Notes under the pieces: generated by a model
The model's database searches: none
The model's input: the letters and a program-made list of their open reading frames with translations, nothing else
Told to the model about the DNA's origin: nothing
Part shown: one piece after another, positions 9,012 to 21,500 of the stretch
Layout of the letters: every line of letters starts with the position of its first letter
Position numbering within the stretch: position 1 is the first letter of the stretch
Program-made: the position numbers and the translations under genes
Assembly: GCA_030248065.1 (NCBI GenBank)
Contig: JASAMV010002173.1
Span: 50,269 to 114,268 of the forward strand
DNA length: 64,000 bases
Origin: Rhynchonema sp. JSB1_4
Lineage: Eukaryota; Nematoda; Chromadorea; Monhysterida; Xyalidae
Reading direction: 5' to 3'

Positions 9012-10297
9012 TCCGCACGACGTAGCGAATCTTCAGACACGCTATGTGAAAAAGGACGACCGCCAGCTGCTGATTTTAATACATAACTACTCAATGGTTC
9101 AGTTGGGAGCACCTTATGTACCACATATACTTGTTGCTGATAAGTCGGGTCATTCGACTTTCGAAATGTGGTACTTTTTGTGACAGTTTTGAGCAACACT
9201 TTGTCCCCAATACCATATTTTGGTTCACGTATACCGCCGAACGTTGCTTGTTGCTGGAATCTGCGTTTACGTATGTTGTTCAATGCAATGGCAACATTCG
9301 CCTTAGTAATATTGGCAGGCGCAATTTTCGTGATCGAATTAATGCTGCTGTTGTAAATGTCTACTGCCCTTTTGGCTGCTGCCACTGCAGTTATGGCAGG
9401 TCGTTCTTGTTGCATCCGTGCCATTGTTAAACGTATGCTTCGAATTTGTCTCTCTGCCCTCGCGCTCTGAAGTTTAAAACATAAATGGTATATTTGCAGT
9501 AATTTTCATCAACAACTGATACAAACCTTATTTTCGCTATCGGGTGGTGGATAGAAGTGTTCTATGCCTCGGGCTTCACATTCCGCTGCTATACCTTTGT
9601 TTTCCGTTCCTTAAAACAGTCACGTGATCATTTTCATAGATGCGTGGCACCAGTAAAGGCAAACCACGTCAACACGAGTCCGATTTCGGAGGCCGAGTGC
9701 TTGCAAAACGAATAGAAAGAGAAAATCCTCATGCCCCACACTGTATTCTACAAAGTGTAAGTTTTCCCAAATCAGCGGCCGTGTATGAATGTTTCACTAA
9801 TCTGCCATCTCCGAAATCGGGCTCGTGTTGGCGTAGCGTTACTATATGTCCCTACCTCTATCAGTGATACACTTTTTAACTTTGAAGCCAGTTCCACTTT
9901 CATATTCGTCCACACATCGTGAAAACTGACGCCTTGCACTTTTCGAATCGACTTTTTTCATTGGTTTCACAATTGTGAAACTTGAAAATTGATCAACAAA
10001 CACAAGCATCGCTTTAAAGTTTATTTTTCTCTTAAATTTAGAAAGGAAAAACGTGTCGACTGCGATCAAGTTCCCGGGATAGTTCACCAAATAGCTCCTA
10101 GTTGCCAGATGCCTTGGTATCGGATGTGGTAATTGCATGTAAGAAGTATATGCCAATTTCTTTCGTAAATAATCCTCAACATCACGAAGTCTCAGATCGG
10201 GCATGGAGGGTTTAGCAGCATTGTATAATAGTTCAGGTCTAGTAAAAGCAGCAGAGTGGCTAATATTGGTCCAAATCCTATCCAGTTCTCGTTCCAT
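9008..10297 (-). CDS. Maverick A integrase (three exons)
   Basis: A retroviral-type DDE integrase of the Polinton family. Exon 1 runs from the ATG at 10297 to 9856, exon 2 is 9609-9527 and exon 3 is 9466-9008. Introns have GT-AG ends and keep the frame. The three catalytic acids are visible: Asp in IAVDTF, Asp in ITDRG (the intron follows this Asp in the Gly codon) and Glu in RAERQ at the start of exon 3. The C-terminal part has the usual KYGIGDKVLL beta-barrel-like segment. The 254-nt first intron contains an inverted-repeat insertion (9667-9833). The stop overlaps the penton start. It seems intact. Confidence 0.82.
9667..9833. repeat. Inverted-repeat insertion inside integrase intron
   Basis: Arms of about 24 bp at 9667-9690 and 9810-9833 are inverted copies with two mismatches (core AACACGAG, CGATTTCGGA). 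The roughly 167-bp unit sits wholly in the first intron of the Maverick A integrase. It is a MITE-like or foldback element; the superfamily is not recognised and no target duplication was identified. Confidence 0.6.
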
Positions 10298-10301
10298 ATC
10301 A

Positions 10302-10633
10302 CACGCCAAGAGTTGCCTTATTTTGTTCAACGCATTGACAACAAATCGAAATCAACACTTTGTCCAATTTCGTTTTCTCGCTACTTTTCTGTGGAACATA
10401 GAATATACGATTGACACACAATTGGCATAATTCCAACAGAAAGCGCGTTCGAATTCGTTTCACGGGCGTCCCTGTGTCTTCCTGTGTGGCTTTGCCATGA
10501 AACTTTTCATGATGTCGCTGTAAAAAATATAAATCTGTGTTCGCCTAACTTTTTGAATAAATTATACAAACCTTGAAACTTTTAAGATCAGGTTCGTACG
10601 TCATGCACCGACCGCAAAGTGGCGCGTATTCAA
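10302..10633 (-). CDS. Small C2H2 zinc-finger protein upstream of integrase A
   Basis: Exon 1 (ending at 10572) has CGRC and exon 2 (10517-10302) begins RHHEKFH; together they give a classical Cys2-His2 finger split by a 54-nt GT-AG intron. The rest of exon 2 has two further CxxC pairs (ELCQLC, ICCQC). The ORF stops only a few bases before the integrase ATG, the same order as in Maverick B (32062-32533). The start of exon 1 is not certain, because an inverted repeat (10634-10750) abuts it. A DNA-binding or integrase-accessory role is inference. Confidence 0.5.
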
Positions 10634-10750
10634 TAGAACCAGGATTGAATTTTGTTAAAAAAATAACAAAATTACAAAAAAATGACGTAATTATCTCCAG
10701 CCTGCGCTGCCTTCACACATAAAATTTTCCCATACTCAACCCTGGTTCTA
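10634..10750. repeat. Short inverted-repeat unit
   Basis: TAGAACCAGGATTGA at 10634 and its inverted near-copy ending at 10750 bracket about 117 bp of AT-rich DNA. It lies between the zinc-finger/integrase genes and the divergent glycoprotein gene. It is either a tiny MITE or a paired promoter element for the two divergent units. No target duplication is clear. Confidence 0.4.
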
Positions 10751-10889
10751 ACGCTGTGCCATGATGTTGCCTGGCCAGGCAGGTTCCGTTTGTTCGATGT
10801 TGCACGCTTAATGACTGGTCAGCTGCAGACCTGGAACCGAAAAAAGCAGTGGTCACTTGGAATTCCAGAAGAAAAAAACACAAGAAATT

Positions 10890-12220
10890 ATGACGAAATT
10901 TACCGCTATTTCCGTACTTTTCTGCTGTGTTGAATTATCCGCGACAACTTATCCAGTGCGCCAAACAGTGCCTGACCAGTGCACAATCAATACGTACACG
11001 AGGGAGTTGAATTGCAGCAGTTTGCCTGATTTCGTACCGGCTCTGTTAGTTTTATTTCATCTCGTGAAATTTTTGGACATTCGATTCAAAAATGTGCTTT
11101 TAGGTATCTGAAAAAACTTGTGATTGGAGGATGTGTGCTGGCTGATCGTTGGGCTCAATTTCGAACGCTTTTGATGCAACACAATACAGTGAGCAATGGA
11201 GTGGTTGCGCACGAATGCGAAAATGAGGTTGGGCTGTCCATGGTTTGTGTCTGCTTAGGCTTCGCTCTGAGACAGGGCCATGAAGTAATCGTTTGCCCCC
11301 CAATATCTTCACTAAACAAAAGTATATTTCAGCTTGATTTAATGCATGCTGCATGAAATGCTTCAAGACAGAATGCAAAAACTGTTTTTCGGCAGTTGCA
11401 GACAACGGCAGGTCTGAGACCAACCACTCCAGCTGAAACATCACCCCCTCCAACCACAACTACTACTTCTCTTCAACGAACGACAGCGCGTCAACGAAAG
11501 AAAACTGAGAGTCAAACAACCACAACTCCACGCCGCCCGCCAGCTTCTCGAACCCAAAAACCAAAATCCAGGCTGCGACAATCTTCAAATGAAACTGCCT
11601 TCATGTTTGCTGATGTACCTGCGAACAGAAACTTGACCAAGCGTTTTTGCAAACAGCTATACAATTCAAACATTACGTTGACTGAGTGTGGACCGAATAT
11701 TGATTTTTTATCAAAGGTCAACATTTAATCAGGCCGAACATGAAAAAAATGGGACAAATTTTTTTTCACATCTCCAGGGTCTGCCTCAAAGTCAACTCAA
11801 CATTGTGCCAACATCGACTGAAGTCGGGCGCGATATCGTTGTGAGACATGTGCCAAATGATAATACCCAAAATGATTCTGGATGGTCAAAGTGTCAGTTA
11901 TTTTGTCTCATGTTAGGTATTTTCCGCAAATAACAGTCACGTGATCATTTGCAGATGACATTGGTCTGGTCACCGGCTTGAGCTCTGGAACTTTATTCAT
12001 GATCACTCTGACTGGTTTGCTCGTATGCATCATTGTCTGTGTGAAAGGTCGAAAGCTAAACGACCGAGAACGAGCATGGATTCGTACAAATGAAAACAGT
12101 CGGTTCATTCGTTTCATGGAATCATTCGCGTACTGCAGCCGTAATTGTTGTCCATGTCAGAAAAGGGAAAATCGCCAGGTTTCAAAATGTTTTTTAAAAA
12201 AAAACAATTTGGTACCCTGA
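10890..12220 (+). CDS. Maverick A membrane glycoprotein (signal peptide, LRR-NT-like, mucin stalk, TM)
   Basis: A multi-exon gene divergent from the integrase. ATG at 10890 begins a signal peptide (FTAISVLFCCVEL). A Cys-rich block like an LRR N-terminal cap follows (QCTIN...LNCSSLPD). The next exon, from about 11105, continues with leucine-rich strands and a closing Cys pattern (MVCVCLG, VCPPI). An exon from 11396 is Thr/Ser/Pro-rich (TTTTTS, TTTTPRRPP), a mucin-like stalk, with N-glycosylation sites (SNET, SNIT). The last exon (from about 11955) has one membrane helix (TLFMITLTGLLVCIIVCV) and a basic, Cys-containing tail (NCCPCQK). Exact splice joins were not all verified. Layout and position resemble 50712-52952. 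A virion-surface or host-contact role is plausible but unproven. Confidence 0.6.
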
Positions 12221-12664
12221 AAAAATCCACTTTTTTAGGAACAGTCTGCAATCGAAATGGAAATTATCCCACTGGCAGAATCTACGCGCGTAAACATTCA
12301 AAGTGAAACCCCCGCATAACCTGATTTTAAACATTTCGTTTTGATGGAATTATTCATAATGTTCTCTTGGTAGACAACGGATGCATATTGACGCAACCCT
12401 CGCTAATGTTGGGTGATTTCATTGTGTTGAATTGATATATTATCAGTTTCAAACGCATGTTCGCTGCGTTGAAAGTGCTCGTCAGGGTGCACCGAATGTG
12501 CATCAGAATAATAGCGATCAGAATAATGATTTCAAATGCTGCCGTATTGCGGTAAAATCGTATTACATTTTGCAATTGTTGTGCTTATTTTTTTGTTCGA
12601 GTATACTATACTGTATTTATTACATGGATTAATAGTTATTTATTAAATTACGTAAATTTTAGAC

Positions 12665-12979
12665 ATGGCTTGGAGATTGCAACTGAAACAATACAAACAG
12701 AAAGAAGTCCGTGTCTCGCATTCTGAATCGGTCACTGATTGTGAAGATCCGCCAGTTCAAGGATGTGCTACAAAATGTGAGCATTGCCGGTGGTACCAAG
12801 GTCCAATTGGGCCGTATAACCCGCCACATGGATTGCACTATTTGCCATGGCATTCCGAAATGCCGCATTTTTTGCGTGATACCGATCTCGCACACTGGGT
12901 TCAGTTCCGTCGGTCATTCGCTGAGCAGGCACTCATCAGATACATCATCGGGTCATTACCTTCCGGTAGGTGTATGTAG
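12665..12979 (+). CDS. Hypothetical ORF with Cys pairs
   Basis: A 104-codon plus-strand frame with an ordinary composition, a CATKCEHC cluster and a PYNPPHGLHYLPWH segment. No family is recognised. It may be a final small gene of Maverick A or an exon. It lies between the glycoprotein gene and a MITE. It could also be chance. Confidence 0.3.
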   Translation: MAWRLQLKQYKQKEVRVSHSESVTDCEDPPVQGCATKCEHCRWYQGPIGPYNPPHGLHYLPWHSEMPHFLRDTDLAHWVQFRRSFAEQALIRYIIGSLPSGRCM

Positions 12980-13047
12980 TCCAGCCACATGCACATTATT
13001 AACTCGTGTTCATCATTACAATGTAGCATGTAATATATTTAATGGTA

Positions 13048-13388
13048 TAGTCCAACCAAGAGCTCATGAGACGACTCTTTTTAAAGCTTGCTTGGCCAGA
13101 TTCAAAAATGCGGCAGTTACATTGTTTTTCGCAAATAAAAGAAATAGATTGGGCCGAGAGAGATGATGACCTCAATTTGTTGCGTGCTTACGCAAACAGC
13201 AACGTCGTTCAACACACAAATGATTTGGAAGTCAAAAAGGGAATTTACGCACCGAGGTAAAGAGCGTGTTTTGTAAAAAAACATGCATTTATCTTTCTTT
13301 CATTTCCGAAATACGTGGAACCGGAACATTATTGGATCCACTCAAGTCAACTTCAAATAAGTCGTCGCATGAGTTCGTGACTGGACTA
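13048..13388. mobile_element. MITE with about 30-bp TIRs and TA target site
   Basis: Begins TAGTCCAACCAAGAGCTCAT and ends with the inverted near-copy finishing in GGACTA, flanked by TA on both sides. The 341-bp element has no coding capacity. The inverted sequence of its right half is nearly the same as 51929-52135, inside the Maverick B glycoprotein gene. A TA target suggests a Tc1/mariner or PIF/Harbinger-like origin, but the TIR is not specific enough to decide. Confidence 0.7.
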
Positions 13389-14153
13389 TAGCTGCATTTT
13401 ATTAAACTTCAGAAGAGGAAATTCGGCTCTTCATCCACCGGGAAGTGTGGAACAGAGGTACATTGTCACTCGGCACTTTCCACCCGTGTCAAGGCAAGAG
13501 ATGGAAATGCGACAAGGCGTGTGAACTGTACGAAATGCATATGCGTCGACGCGAGCATCGTGGTACTTTTGTGTCTTTTCATGTCACTTATTTGATTATT
13601 AATATAGTCGATGTGTGATTTTCGAAAGAAATAATTCATATTTACGAGCTCAATAGTTCAGCAAAACCTCGTAAATTCATTCTCACACAGGCGTGCCAGA
13701 GGACCCATGCAGTGAGATGACGGTCATATCTCGCGCTCACAGGAAACACGATAACACGATCTCACACGATAATCCACTGACATGACTTGATACCGATAGG
13801 ATGTCAACGTGCATCTGTTGTTTGCGTTTTAGTTATTTATGTCATATGCAAGAATGATAGCACATTTATTCGTTAATGTGAAAAAAAATTTGTTTGAGCA
13901 TTATTCCCAGTGACTTTGATTTTGAAAAAAAATGTAAATAATGCGCAACAAATGTACGTGCACACTGAGAAGCAATAATTCACGGAAATACATTTAGGTG
14001 CTGACTGCCTGGTCCAAAACCACATATATGCACAACGAGTTGACTGGTTGGCTTTCGTTCAAACCACAATGTGCATGAGCGTAGAAGTAAAAACCTGAAA
14101 AGCATTTTTCGATTTTACAATATTTTTCAGATCAGTGGGCCCTCCCATACTAC
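13389..14153. other. No gene recognised
   Basis: AT-rich sequence with no convincing ORF, repeat or RNA. It presumably covers the right flank of Maverick A; no Polinton terminal inverted repeat could be identified here. Confidence 0.4.
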
Positions 14154-14522
14154 TCATGCCGTCGATGTGAATCGCTGCGTCACTCCGGTATTCAACTGAC
14201 GAAGCGCTTGTGCAGTTTCTGGCGACGTAACACCTTTCAGCCAATCGTCCTCAATATTCGAACATTCGATCTTATCTGACGGTTGTTCAAGATTCAACGC
14301 GTTGAGCTCGAAGCACGCGGCCTGCGGGTCGATAGCATCGCGCACAGCCGCCTCGTCTCGCAACTTCGCAGCAACTCCCAACGCTTCCTGGTCGTCGGTG
14401 TAGACATTGCCGATGGTCGTCCGGAACATGGTTCCCTCGCGTATACCCTCCGGAAACGCGTCGATTTCCATGTCCGACGGGTCCTCGAGAGCCGTCGACG
14501 CATCCTCGGCGCCACTCGCCAT
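14154..14522 (-). CDS. Hypothetical acidic ORF
   Basis: A 122-codon frame beginning at an ATG at 14522, Asp/Glu-rich at the start (DPSDMEIDAFPEG), more GC-rich than its surroundings. No family is recognised. It could be a first exon of a host gene, a short gene of the Gypsy-type neighbour, or chance. The overlapping plus-strand frame looks like its shadow. Confidence 0.3.
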   Translation of the reverse strand: MASGAEDASTALEDPSDMEIDAFPEGIREGTMFRTTIGNVYTDDQEALGVAAKLRDEAAVRDAIDPQAACFELNALNLEQPSDKIECSNIEDDWLKGVTSPETAQALRQLNTGVTQRFTSTA

Positions 14523-15543
14523 ATCAACTAGCTGTCGGGTTCTTGACGTTTTGATTATTTGTTAAATAATCGCTGAATTCAATAATTTGCTCTATAATTG
14601 CCGCAAATACTGAATCTGCAACAGAAGAACGTCATTAGTCCACGTTGAAGCTCCAATAAGCCACAAAATAAGCGAAAATCGCGGTCGCTAGCGCATAGAG
14701 TAACCAAGGACTGCCAACACAAAATGAACGGATGAACGTAAAGTTGAACTCATAAACGGAAGATATGAGTGGCAGTTGTAACGATGAGCGGGCGCGGCGC
14801 GCTGCTATCACAATAATTGAGACGCGTTGCATGACATGGGAGTAGAGATGAAATACATAGCGGCATGAGTAGAGGACAGTACATAGATGACGCTAGAAGA
14901 TGCACAGAGTTGACACAGATGCACGGTTGGCCACCCGTAGCAATAGTGATGTTTCACTGCGATTTCCAGCCACACTTCACCCACGCGACCCGTCGCACTC
15001 CACACACGCGTTTACGCACACCTCGCGAGTTGAAGACGGCAACTTCGCACTCCACTGATGATCGGTCAGCTCATGTCGTCGGATGCAACAACTGCAGGTA
15101 AGTACGGTACCTGATCGCTTCGTGTGCACATTTCGATTCCTTTCGATCACTGTCGCTTGTTCACATTCCAAATCGATTCCTGTTCGCTTCAGATGACCCT
15201 ACGGATGCGAATACGGCGCATTGGTCATACAATACTTCGTCGGTGCGCTGTGGCGGGATTCACCCTATTGGAGCGACAACTCTGGCGATGGCTCGTCTAC
15301 AGGTACAACCGTCCTTGTTTCTATCATTTCGTTCACAGTTCAATCCAAATAAAGCTGTTGAGTTCACATCAGTTCGGTAGAGGTATGCATTAGATGATTG
15401 TTCGTTCGCCATCCTCGTCAAGGCCTGTTAGTCGCTTGTTAGCCGTTACAACACTGGTAGAACTGTTCAATCTGCAAATAAACGATTAACGATGAATAAA
15501 ACGATGACTATATACACTATGTACAGTTGTTGTGAATCGGACT
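14523..15543. other. 3' flank of Gypsy-type element; no gene recognised
   Basis: It follows the end of the 2877-codon polyprotein. A 3' LTR is expected here, but I could not match any block to the sequence upstream of the polyprotein (24.2-26.3 kb). Several AATAAA-like signals occur near 15470-15510 on both strands. Nothing else can be supported. Confidence 0.35.
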
Positions 15544-18500
15544 TCAGTGCTGCTCCTCGGTGCCCCGTAGATTATACCGGGCATTGGAGCGGCGCGTCGG
15601 CTTCGTCAACTTGTCCATTTTGATCTTGTTCTCTTCCTTGACGTAGATCGCCACGTGTCCATCCCACACGATGCTGTTGTCGATCTCGTCCGCGACGCGC
15701 GATAGTTTGTCACGATTCACGGTGACAACTTTGGTGTCACCTTCGTCCAGTCGACACACTTTGACGGTTTTGTTCGGGTTCACCTGGATCACCATGTAGG
15801 GTCCAGTGTGACTGCGTGCGAACTTGTAATTCTCGTTGTTGGCCACCTTGGGGTCGTACACCCAAACACGTTCACCGATTTCGTACGGCTTCGTTCTGGC
15901 CTCGGCAGCATCGTTTCGCTTCTTGTTGCGTTCGTTCATCTTTTCCAGTCCTTTCGAACATTCCTTGTAGATGTCGGGTACCGTTCGGGCCAACTGCGTC
16001 ACGTAATCCGGCGTGTCACAGTACTTCTTCGTGACCAGTTCGTCGAATATCGAATTCGCCGGAAGTCGAATTGGTCGGCCGTGTTCGACGAAGAACGGTG
16101 AGTACCCTGAGTCCTCGTTCGGCATCGCGTTGATGTACATCGTTGCAGTGGACAGGATGGTGTCCCATTCGACGCTCTCCTGGCTCAACATTCGTGTGAA
16201 TCGATCGATGATTGTGCGGTTGGATCGCTCGACTGACCCATTGCACTGTGGATGGTACGTCGTCGTGCAACGATGGTCGATGCCAAACGCGGCGTTCACA
16301 CTTTTGTGCAGTTTGCTCGTGAACTGCACGCCCTGATCCGTGATGCACTTCGTGGGCACACCGTGTGTGCCAATGTAGTCGATGTATCGTTCGATGCACG
16401 TCTCCGCTGACATGTCTTGCATTGCGTATGCCGTCAGGTACTTCGAAAAAGCATCAATGATCATCAACAAGTACTTGTTCTCGCGTGACGTGACGGGCAG
16501 TTGCAGAATGTCCATGTGCACGCACTGGCCTGGTGCCGTTGGGCGGTCGACTTCGCCAACGAGATTCTTCGGACGTCTGTGTTGACCAGTTGCCGTTGCA
16601 CAAACGAAACATCCAGCGTAGTGACGTTCGACATCCGTGATCATGGCTGGCCAAAAGAATTCACGACGCATGGCCAATATCATTTTGTCCTTGCCGAAAT
16701 GGCCACAGTGTTCGTGCATGTCGATCAACAGCTGTTTCTGCATCACAGCTGGTATGCACAGCTGTGTTTGTTTGCCCTTGTCGTGGATGTGTCGAACGAT
16801 GTCATTGCTGTCGATGTAGAATTCGTTGTGATGACGTACAATGTAATTGTCCCACATCGTTGGTGGATCCGGCAACTTGCGGTACACGTTGTCCAGTTTC
16901 AAGCGCAATCGTTGCAAAAACGGATCCTCTCCTTGTTTCGACTTCACGATTTCGACTGGCGACAATTCGGCAATAGTCGCGTCTCCCGTCGTTTCTGTTT
17001 CGGTGGACGACTGTTCCGGTGTTGCCTCTGTGACAACGGTCTGGCTGATCTGTCCGTCCGCTTTCGGTTCTGCACTCTGTTGTTCCGGTTCCGGTTCCTG
17101 TTTCGATTTTGCGGCCTCTGCAAGATTCGATCGATTGTTGCGTTTGTGTTTGCGACGATGTTTCACAACTTTCTTCTTCTTCTGATCGGCAGCAGTCGCA
17201 CGCACATTCATCACGAGGCCCACTGATGAATCGAACACGTCCACTTTGTTCGTTGCGACTGGTTGCAGATCAACGGCGTTTGGTTGTTCACGTGCACAGG
17301 TATCGGACTCTGTCTTGTCGTCGAAACAGTACGCCTTCATAACGGTGCACGATGGCTGTTCGCTGTCTTCCATCAGTTCATGTGTGCACAATTCGATCGT
17401 TGTGTCGTCAAATTCGGCGGCTTCTGTCTCTTCTTCCTGCACTTGAATCATGCTGACACGTACAATCTGCGCCGGGTCTGTGTTTTCGTCCTGTTCGTCG
17501 GCCAACTTTTTCAATCGTTCCAGCTCCGTCGTGAATGAGTCGGCGTATTCGATGGCGGCCGCAGGTTGCACGTTCAAATCGTCGTAGATACGGCTGAGAA
17601 AGTCGGGCACCAAATTGCCTCTGCCTGGCGTGTACGCGATTTTCGGGTTGAACATGGACACCTCGTTGATCCATTTCTCGACTCGTGCATTGCCGCGCAT
17701 TCGACGTGACATTGCCTCCTGCAACGCGATGTGATCCGTGACGACGAGAATTTCGCGGCCTTTGATGTAATTCTCGAATTTGTTGATCGCCCACTTCAAT
17801 GCCAGACACTCCAGTTCGGTCGAGCCGTATCGTGTCTCGGCGTCGGCTGTTCGTCGTGATGCATATGCGATCGGATGCAGTTTGTCATCGGGGCCGACTT
17901 GTTCGAGCACTGCACCCAATCCACGACAGCTTGCATCGGTTCGAATCACCCATGGTTTCGTCATGTCGGGGTACTGCAGCATGACGGGCGGCGTCACCAA
18001 TTTCTCCTTCAACGTTTCGAATGCGCCTTGCTGCTCTTTGCCCCAACGCCATGATTCGTCCTTGCGCACTAATTTGTTCAGCGGATGTGCGATTTTCGAG
18101 CATCCCGGGATGAAGTGACGATAGAAGCCAACCATGCCCAGGAATCGTTTGACGCCTCGCGGCGTTGTCGGCGGGTCGAAATCCACAATCGCCTGAACCT
18201 TCGCCGGATTCGGTCGCACGCCGTTCTTGTCCAGAATGAAGCCCAGGAACTTGACTTCATTCTTCAGGAAGTCGCACTTCTTCGGTTGCATCAGCAGTCC
18301 ACATTCGCGCAGTCGGTGGAATACTTTGCCGAGCAGTTCCAGATGTTCCTCCTCGGTTTTGGTCGCGATGATGACGTCATCCAAGTACACGAACACACGG
18401 TCGTCGAAATCGCGGAACACCTTGTTCATGATTCGCTGGAACACTGGCGGTGAGTTCGACGTGCCCATCGGCATCATGTTGTATTGGAACGTGCCGAACG

Positions 18501-21500
18501 GGGTCACAAACTGCGTTTTGTGCTTCGAATTCGGGTGCACGCGGACCTGATGGAACCCTGAGAACAAGTCCAGCGTCGAGAACCACAGCGGTTTGCCATT
18601 GCCAATCAAGTCGAGTATCTCCTGTGGTCGTGGCAAATTGTACTTGTCCTTCACCGTGATCGTGTTCAATTTGCGATAGTCGACTGTGATTCGCAGGCTG
18701 CCATCCTTTTTGATGACCGGGACGATTGCTGAACACCATTCGCTGTTCGACGGTTCGATGATGCCCGTTCGCAGTTGCTCTTCCAATTTCTGTCGGCACA
18801 TTTCGCGATATTTGTACGGCATTTGGCGCGGCGACTCAACGATAGGTGGGTGATCGCCAGTCTTGATCTCGAGCATGATGTCGGTACCAGCGTCTGCACG
18901 ATCGCTGTCGAATACGTGAAACGCGTCGTGGTATTCCTTGGCGATTTCAAGAAATCGTCGTCGATGCTCGTCCAATACCGGCGTACCCTCCAGCGCTTTG
19001 TCCAACTTTGGGTGTAGCGCCTCCCATCGTTGCTCGGGTGTCGCATCCGTCGCCAATTTGGAACGTACTCGCTCTTTCTGTTCGGCCATGATGATTTTGC
19101 GAATGTCCAGTAATCCTGTTTCAACCGTTTTGCTTTTCACAGGCACTTGAACGTCTTTACATGTGCCAGCGTGCGTCTCCATGTCGGCAAATCGTTCGTA
19201 TCGCTTTTGAGCTTCCTCAAACGACATCTGGAAGCCCAATAACGCGCTGTTCTCCATGTAGATTCGCGGTTTGCAATCACCGTTGCGATGTGCGCGTTCA
19301 GCTGATTGGTGATCGCACGGCTGTGACCAATACGGGTCCTCTCGTTGTTTATCGGACAGTTGGAACATTGGGTTGTTTGTCGGTGACACTAGCGATACTG
19401 TGTCCATTTTGCCAATCGTGACGCCCTTGCACCATTTGAGAGCATATTGCGATGGGTTATTCACTTCAACTTTGAATCGGTTGTTTGTACCCACCGTCAC
19501 GATGCCGTCAGTAATCACTCGATCGTCGTAAGTACGAATACGATGAGCTTTGGTGCCGTCCATGTTGTGGTATTCCTGCTCTTCAGCCTCGGTCATGTAC
19601 TGCGGTCGCACTTCAAGTTCCAGTATTTGTGCCGTAAATGGTGCGATTTTGCAGTTTTTGATGACACGGATCGGTCCTTTGATGATGCGCTGCCTCGGCT
19701 TCGAGTTGTCATCGGGTTTCGTACCTGGCAGCGGATGCACTGGTTGTTTGTACGGCAGCTTCTCCGGTGGCACTTTTGTGATGTCCACGTTGTTGATTGG
19801 TTCGTATATCGGCACATCGGGACTCAACATGAATGCCTTCACTGTGTACATTTCGTCAGGGCGAGGTTCTTTCACACGATTCGCCAGCGGTGCAAACGTT
19901 CCGATCATTGCTTCAGACATCGAACCGATAATGATCGACATATCGCAATGCTCATTGTTGTCGATCGCGAACGGCATCAAGCAACGGCGGCCGTTCACTT
20001 TCATCCGTAGCAGTGCGAATGGACCGATATCTGCTGTGTTGCGGTTATTGAATGCGTTCACTCGCAAATTCTCCAGATGTGTGATGGTTGGTACTCGATA
20101 TCGCACTTTTCCTTGGAGAATGTTCAGTGCAGCTCGCGGGATAATGTTCGGCTGGCACCCTGAATCCACAAGGCACCTGAATCCCATGTTCTCCAAGAAC
20201 ACCTGTATGTACGGGCTGCTACCACTCGTCGTGATCGGGGTCGGTAGTTCAACACATTCGTAGTCTCGATACGGTCGTTGGTGTTCGCGCAAGGTCTGTC
20301 CTTCTGTGGTGTAGAATTCTTCGTGTATCTTATGCGCAATCTTCGGGATCAGCTCCTTTTCGTATTCAGACAGATTGCGTTCGGGAAGCTTTGCGATCTT
20401 ATCATCTGAAGGTACCAATCCCAGGTCCGGTGATGCCTGCTTTGGTCGATCGCACGGTCGTTGGTTTTGTTTGTGATTATGCTTCCAGTGATATGGGCCT
20501 TTTTTCTTCTTTGGCTGTACTGACGCGGTAACGATTCGTGGGTTCGTATTCGGGTGTTGAAGTACACAGGTGCACATTGACTCCTCTTGTCCACATGAGA
20601 AGCAATACTGGTAATACGGGTCACGGAAGTCGCGTGGTTGTGGTGACGACACTTGCACCACCGTTGTCGTGCCCGCTGATGTTTCGTTTTTCGGCCTTTC
20701 CTTTTTGGGTTGCGGACATTGACGCGACATGTGGCCTGTTTCGTTGCAGTTGTAGCACCTGAATTCGGACGACTGTTGTGAAGTTGTTCCTCCACCTCGC
20801 GGCGCGGCTGTGGTGTCGGGCTTGACGTCGTTAAGGCACTCCGTTGCAATGTGTCCACGTTGATTGCATTTGAAGCAGGTGCGTGGATCGGTGCCTCCTC
20901 CACGTCCTCGAAAGCCTCGACGACCTCTGAATTGGCCGCGTCCGCGTTGAAAGCCGTTGTACTGGTCGTTGGTCATGTTCGTGTTCTGATTACTGTTGTT
21001 CCAGTTGTTGTTGCTGTTGTTGTACCCTCTGCCGCGGCCTCGATACGTACCGCGGTCAGTGAGGCCTCCTCGGGCCCCACGCACCTTTTGCGAAGCCCTT
21101 GGGTTCAGGTCATGCCAAGATAGACCTTCGCCACGCGTTGCACGTGCCCACATGTACGAGCGCAGTTTGATGACCATATCGTTGACATTGTTCATGTTGA
21201 CGCTGTGGTCAGTCAGATGCGCCACGAACAATTCCGGTAAGCCACGCACAAACGTTTGGGCCACGCGCTCCTGGAACTGGATGTGAGTGCAATTGGGGTA
21301 CAACTCCGACGTGAGTTCGTTCGATCGCTGTAGGTACGTCTCGATGGTGTCTCTGCCAGCGTGCCATTCGTGCGTTTTGAGGCGTAGTTCGGCGTTATAC
21401 ATACTGCTGTCCTCGCCGAAAATTTTTCCCAACGCCGTCACAATTTCGTTGAAGTTGAACCGTTTCGGGCCCTGGCTCTCCCAATAATTCTTGATCGTAG

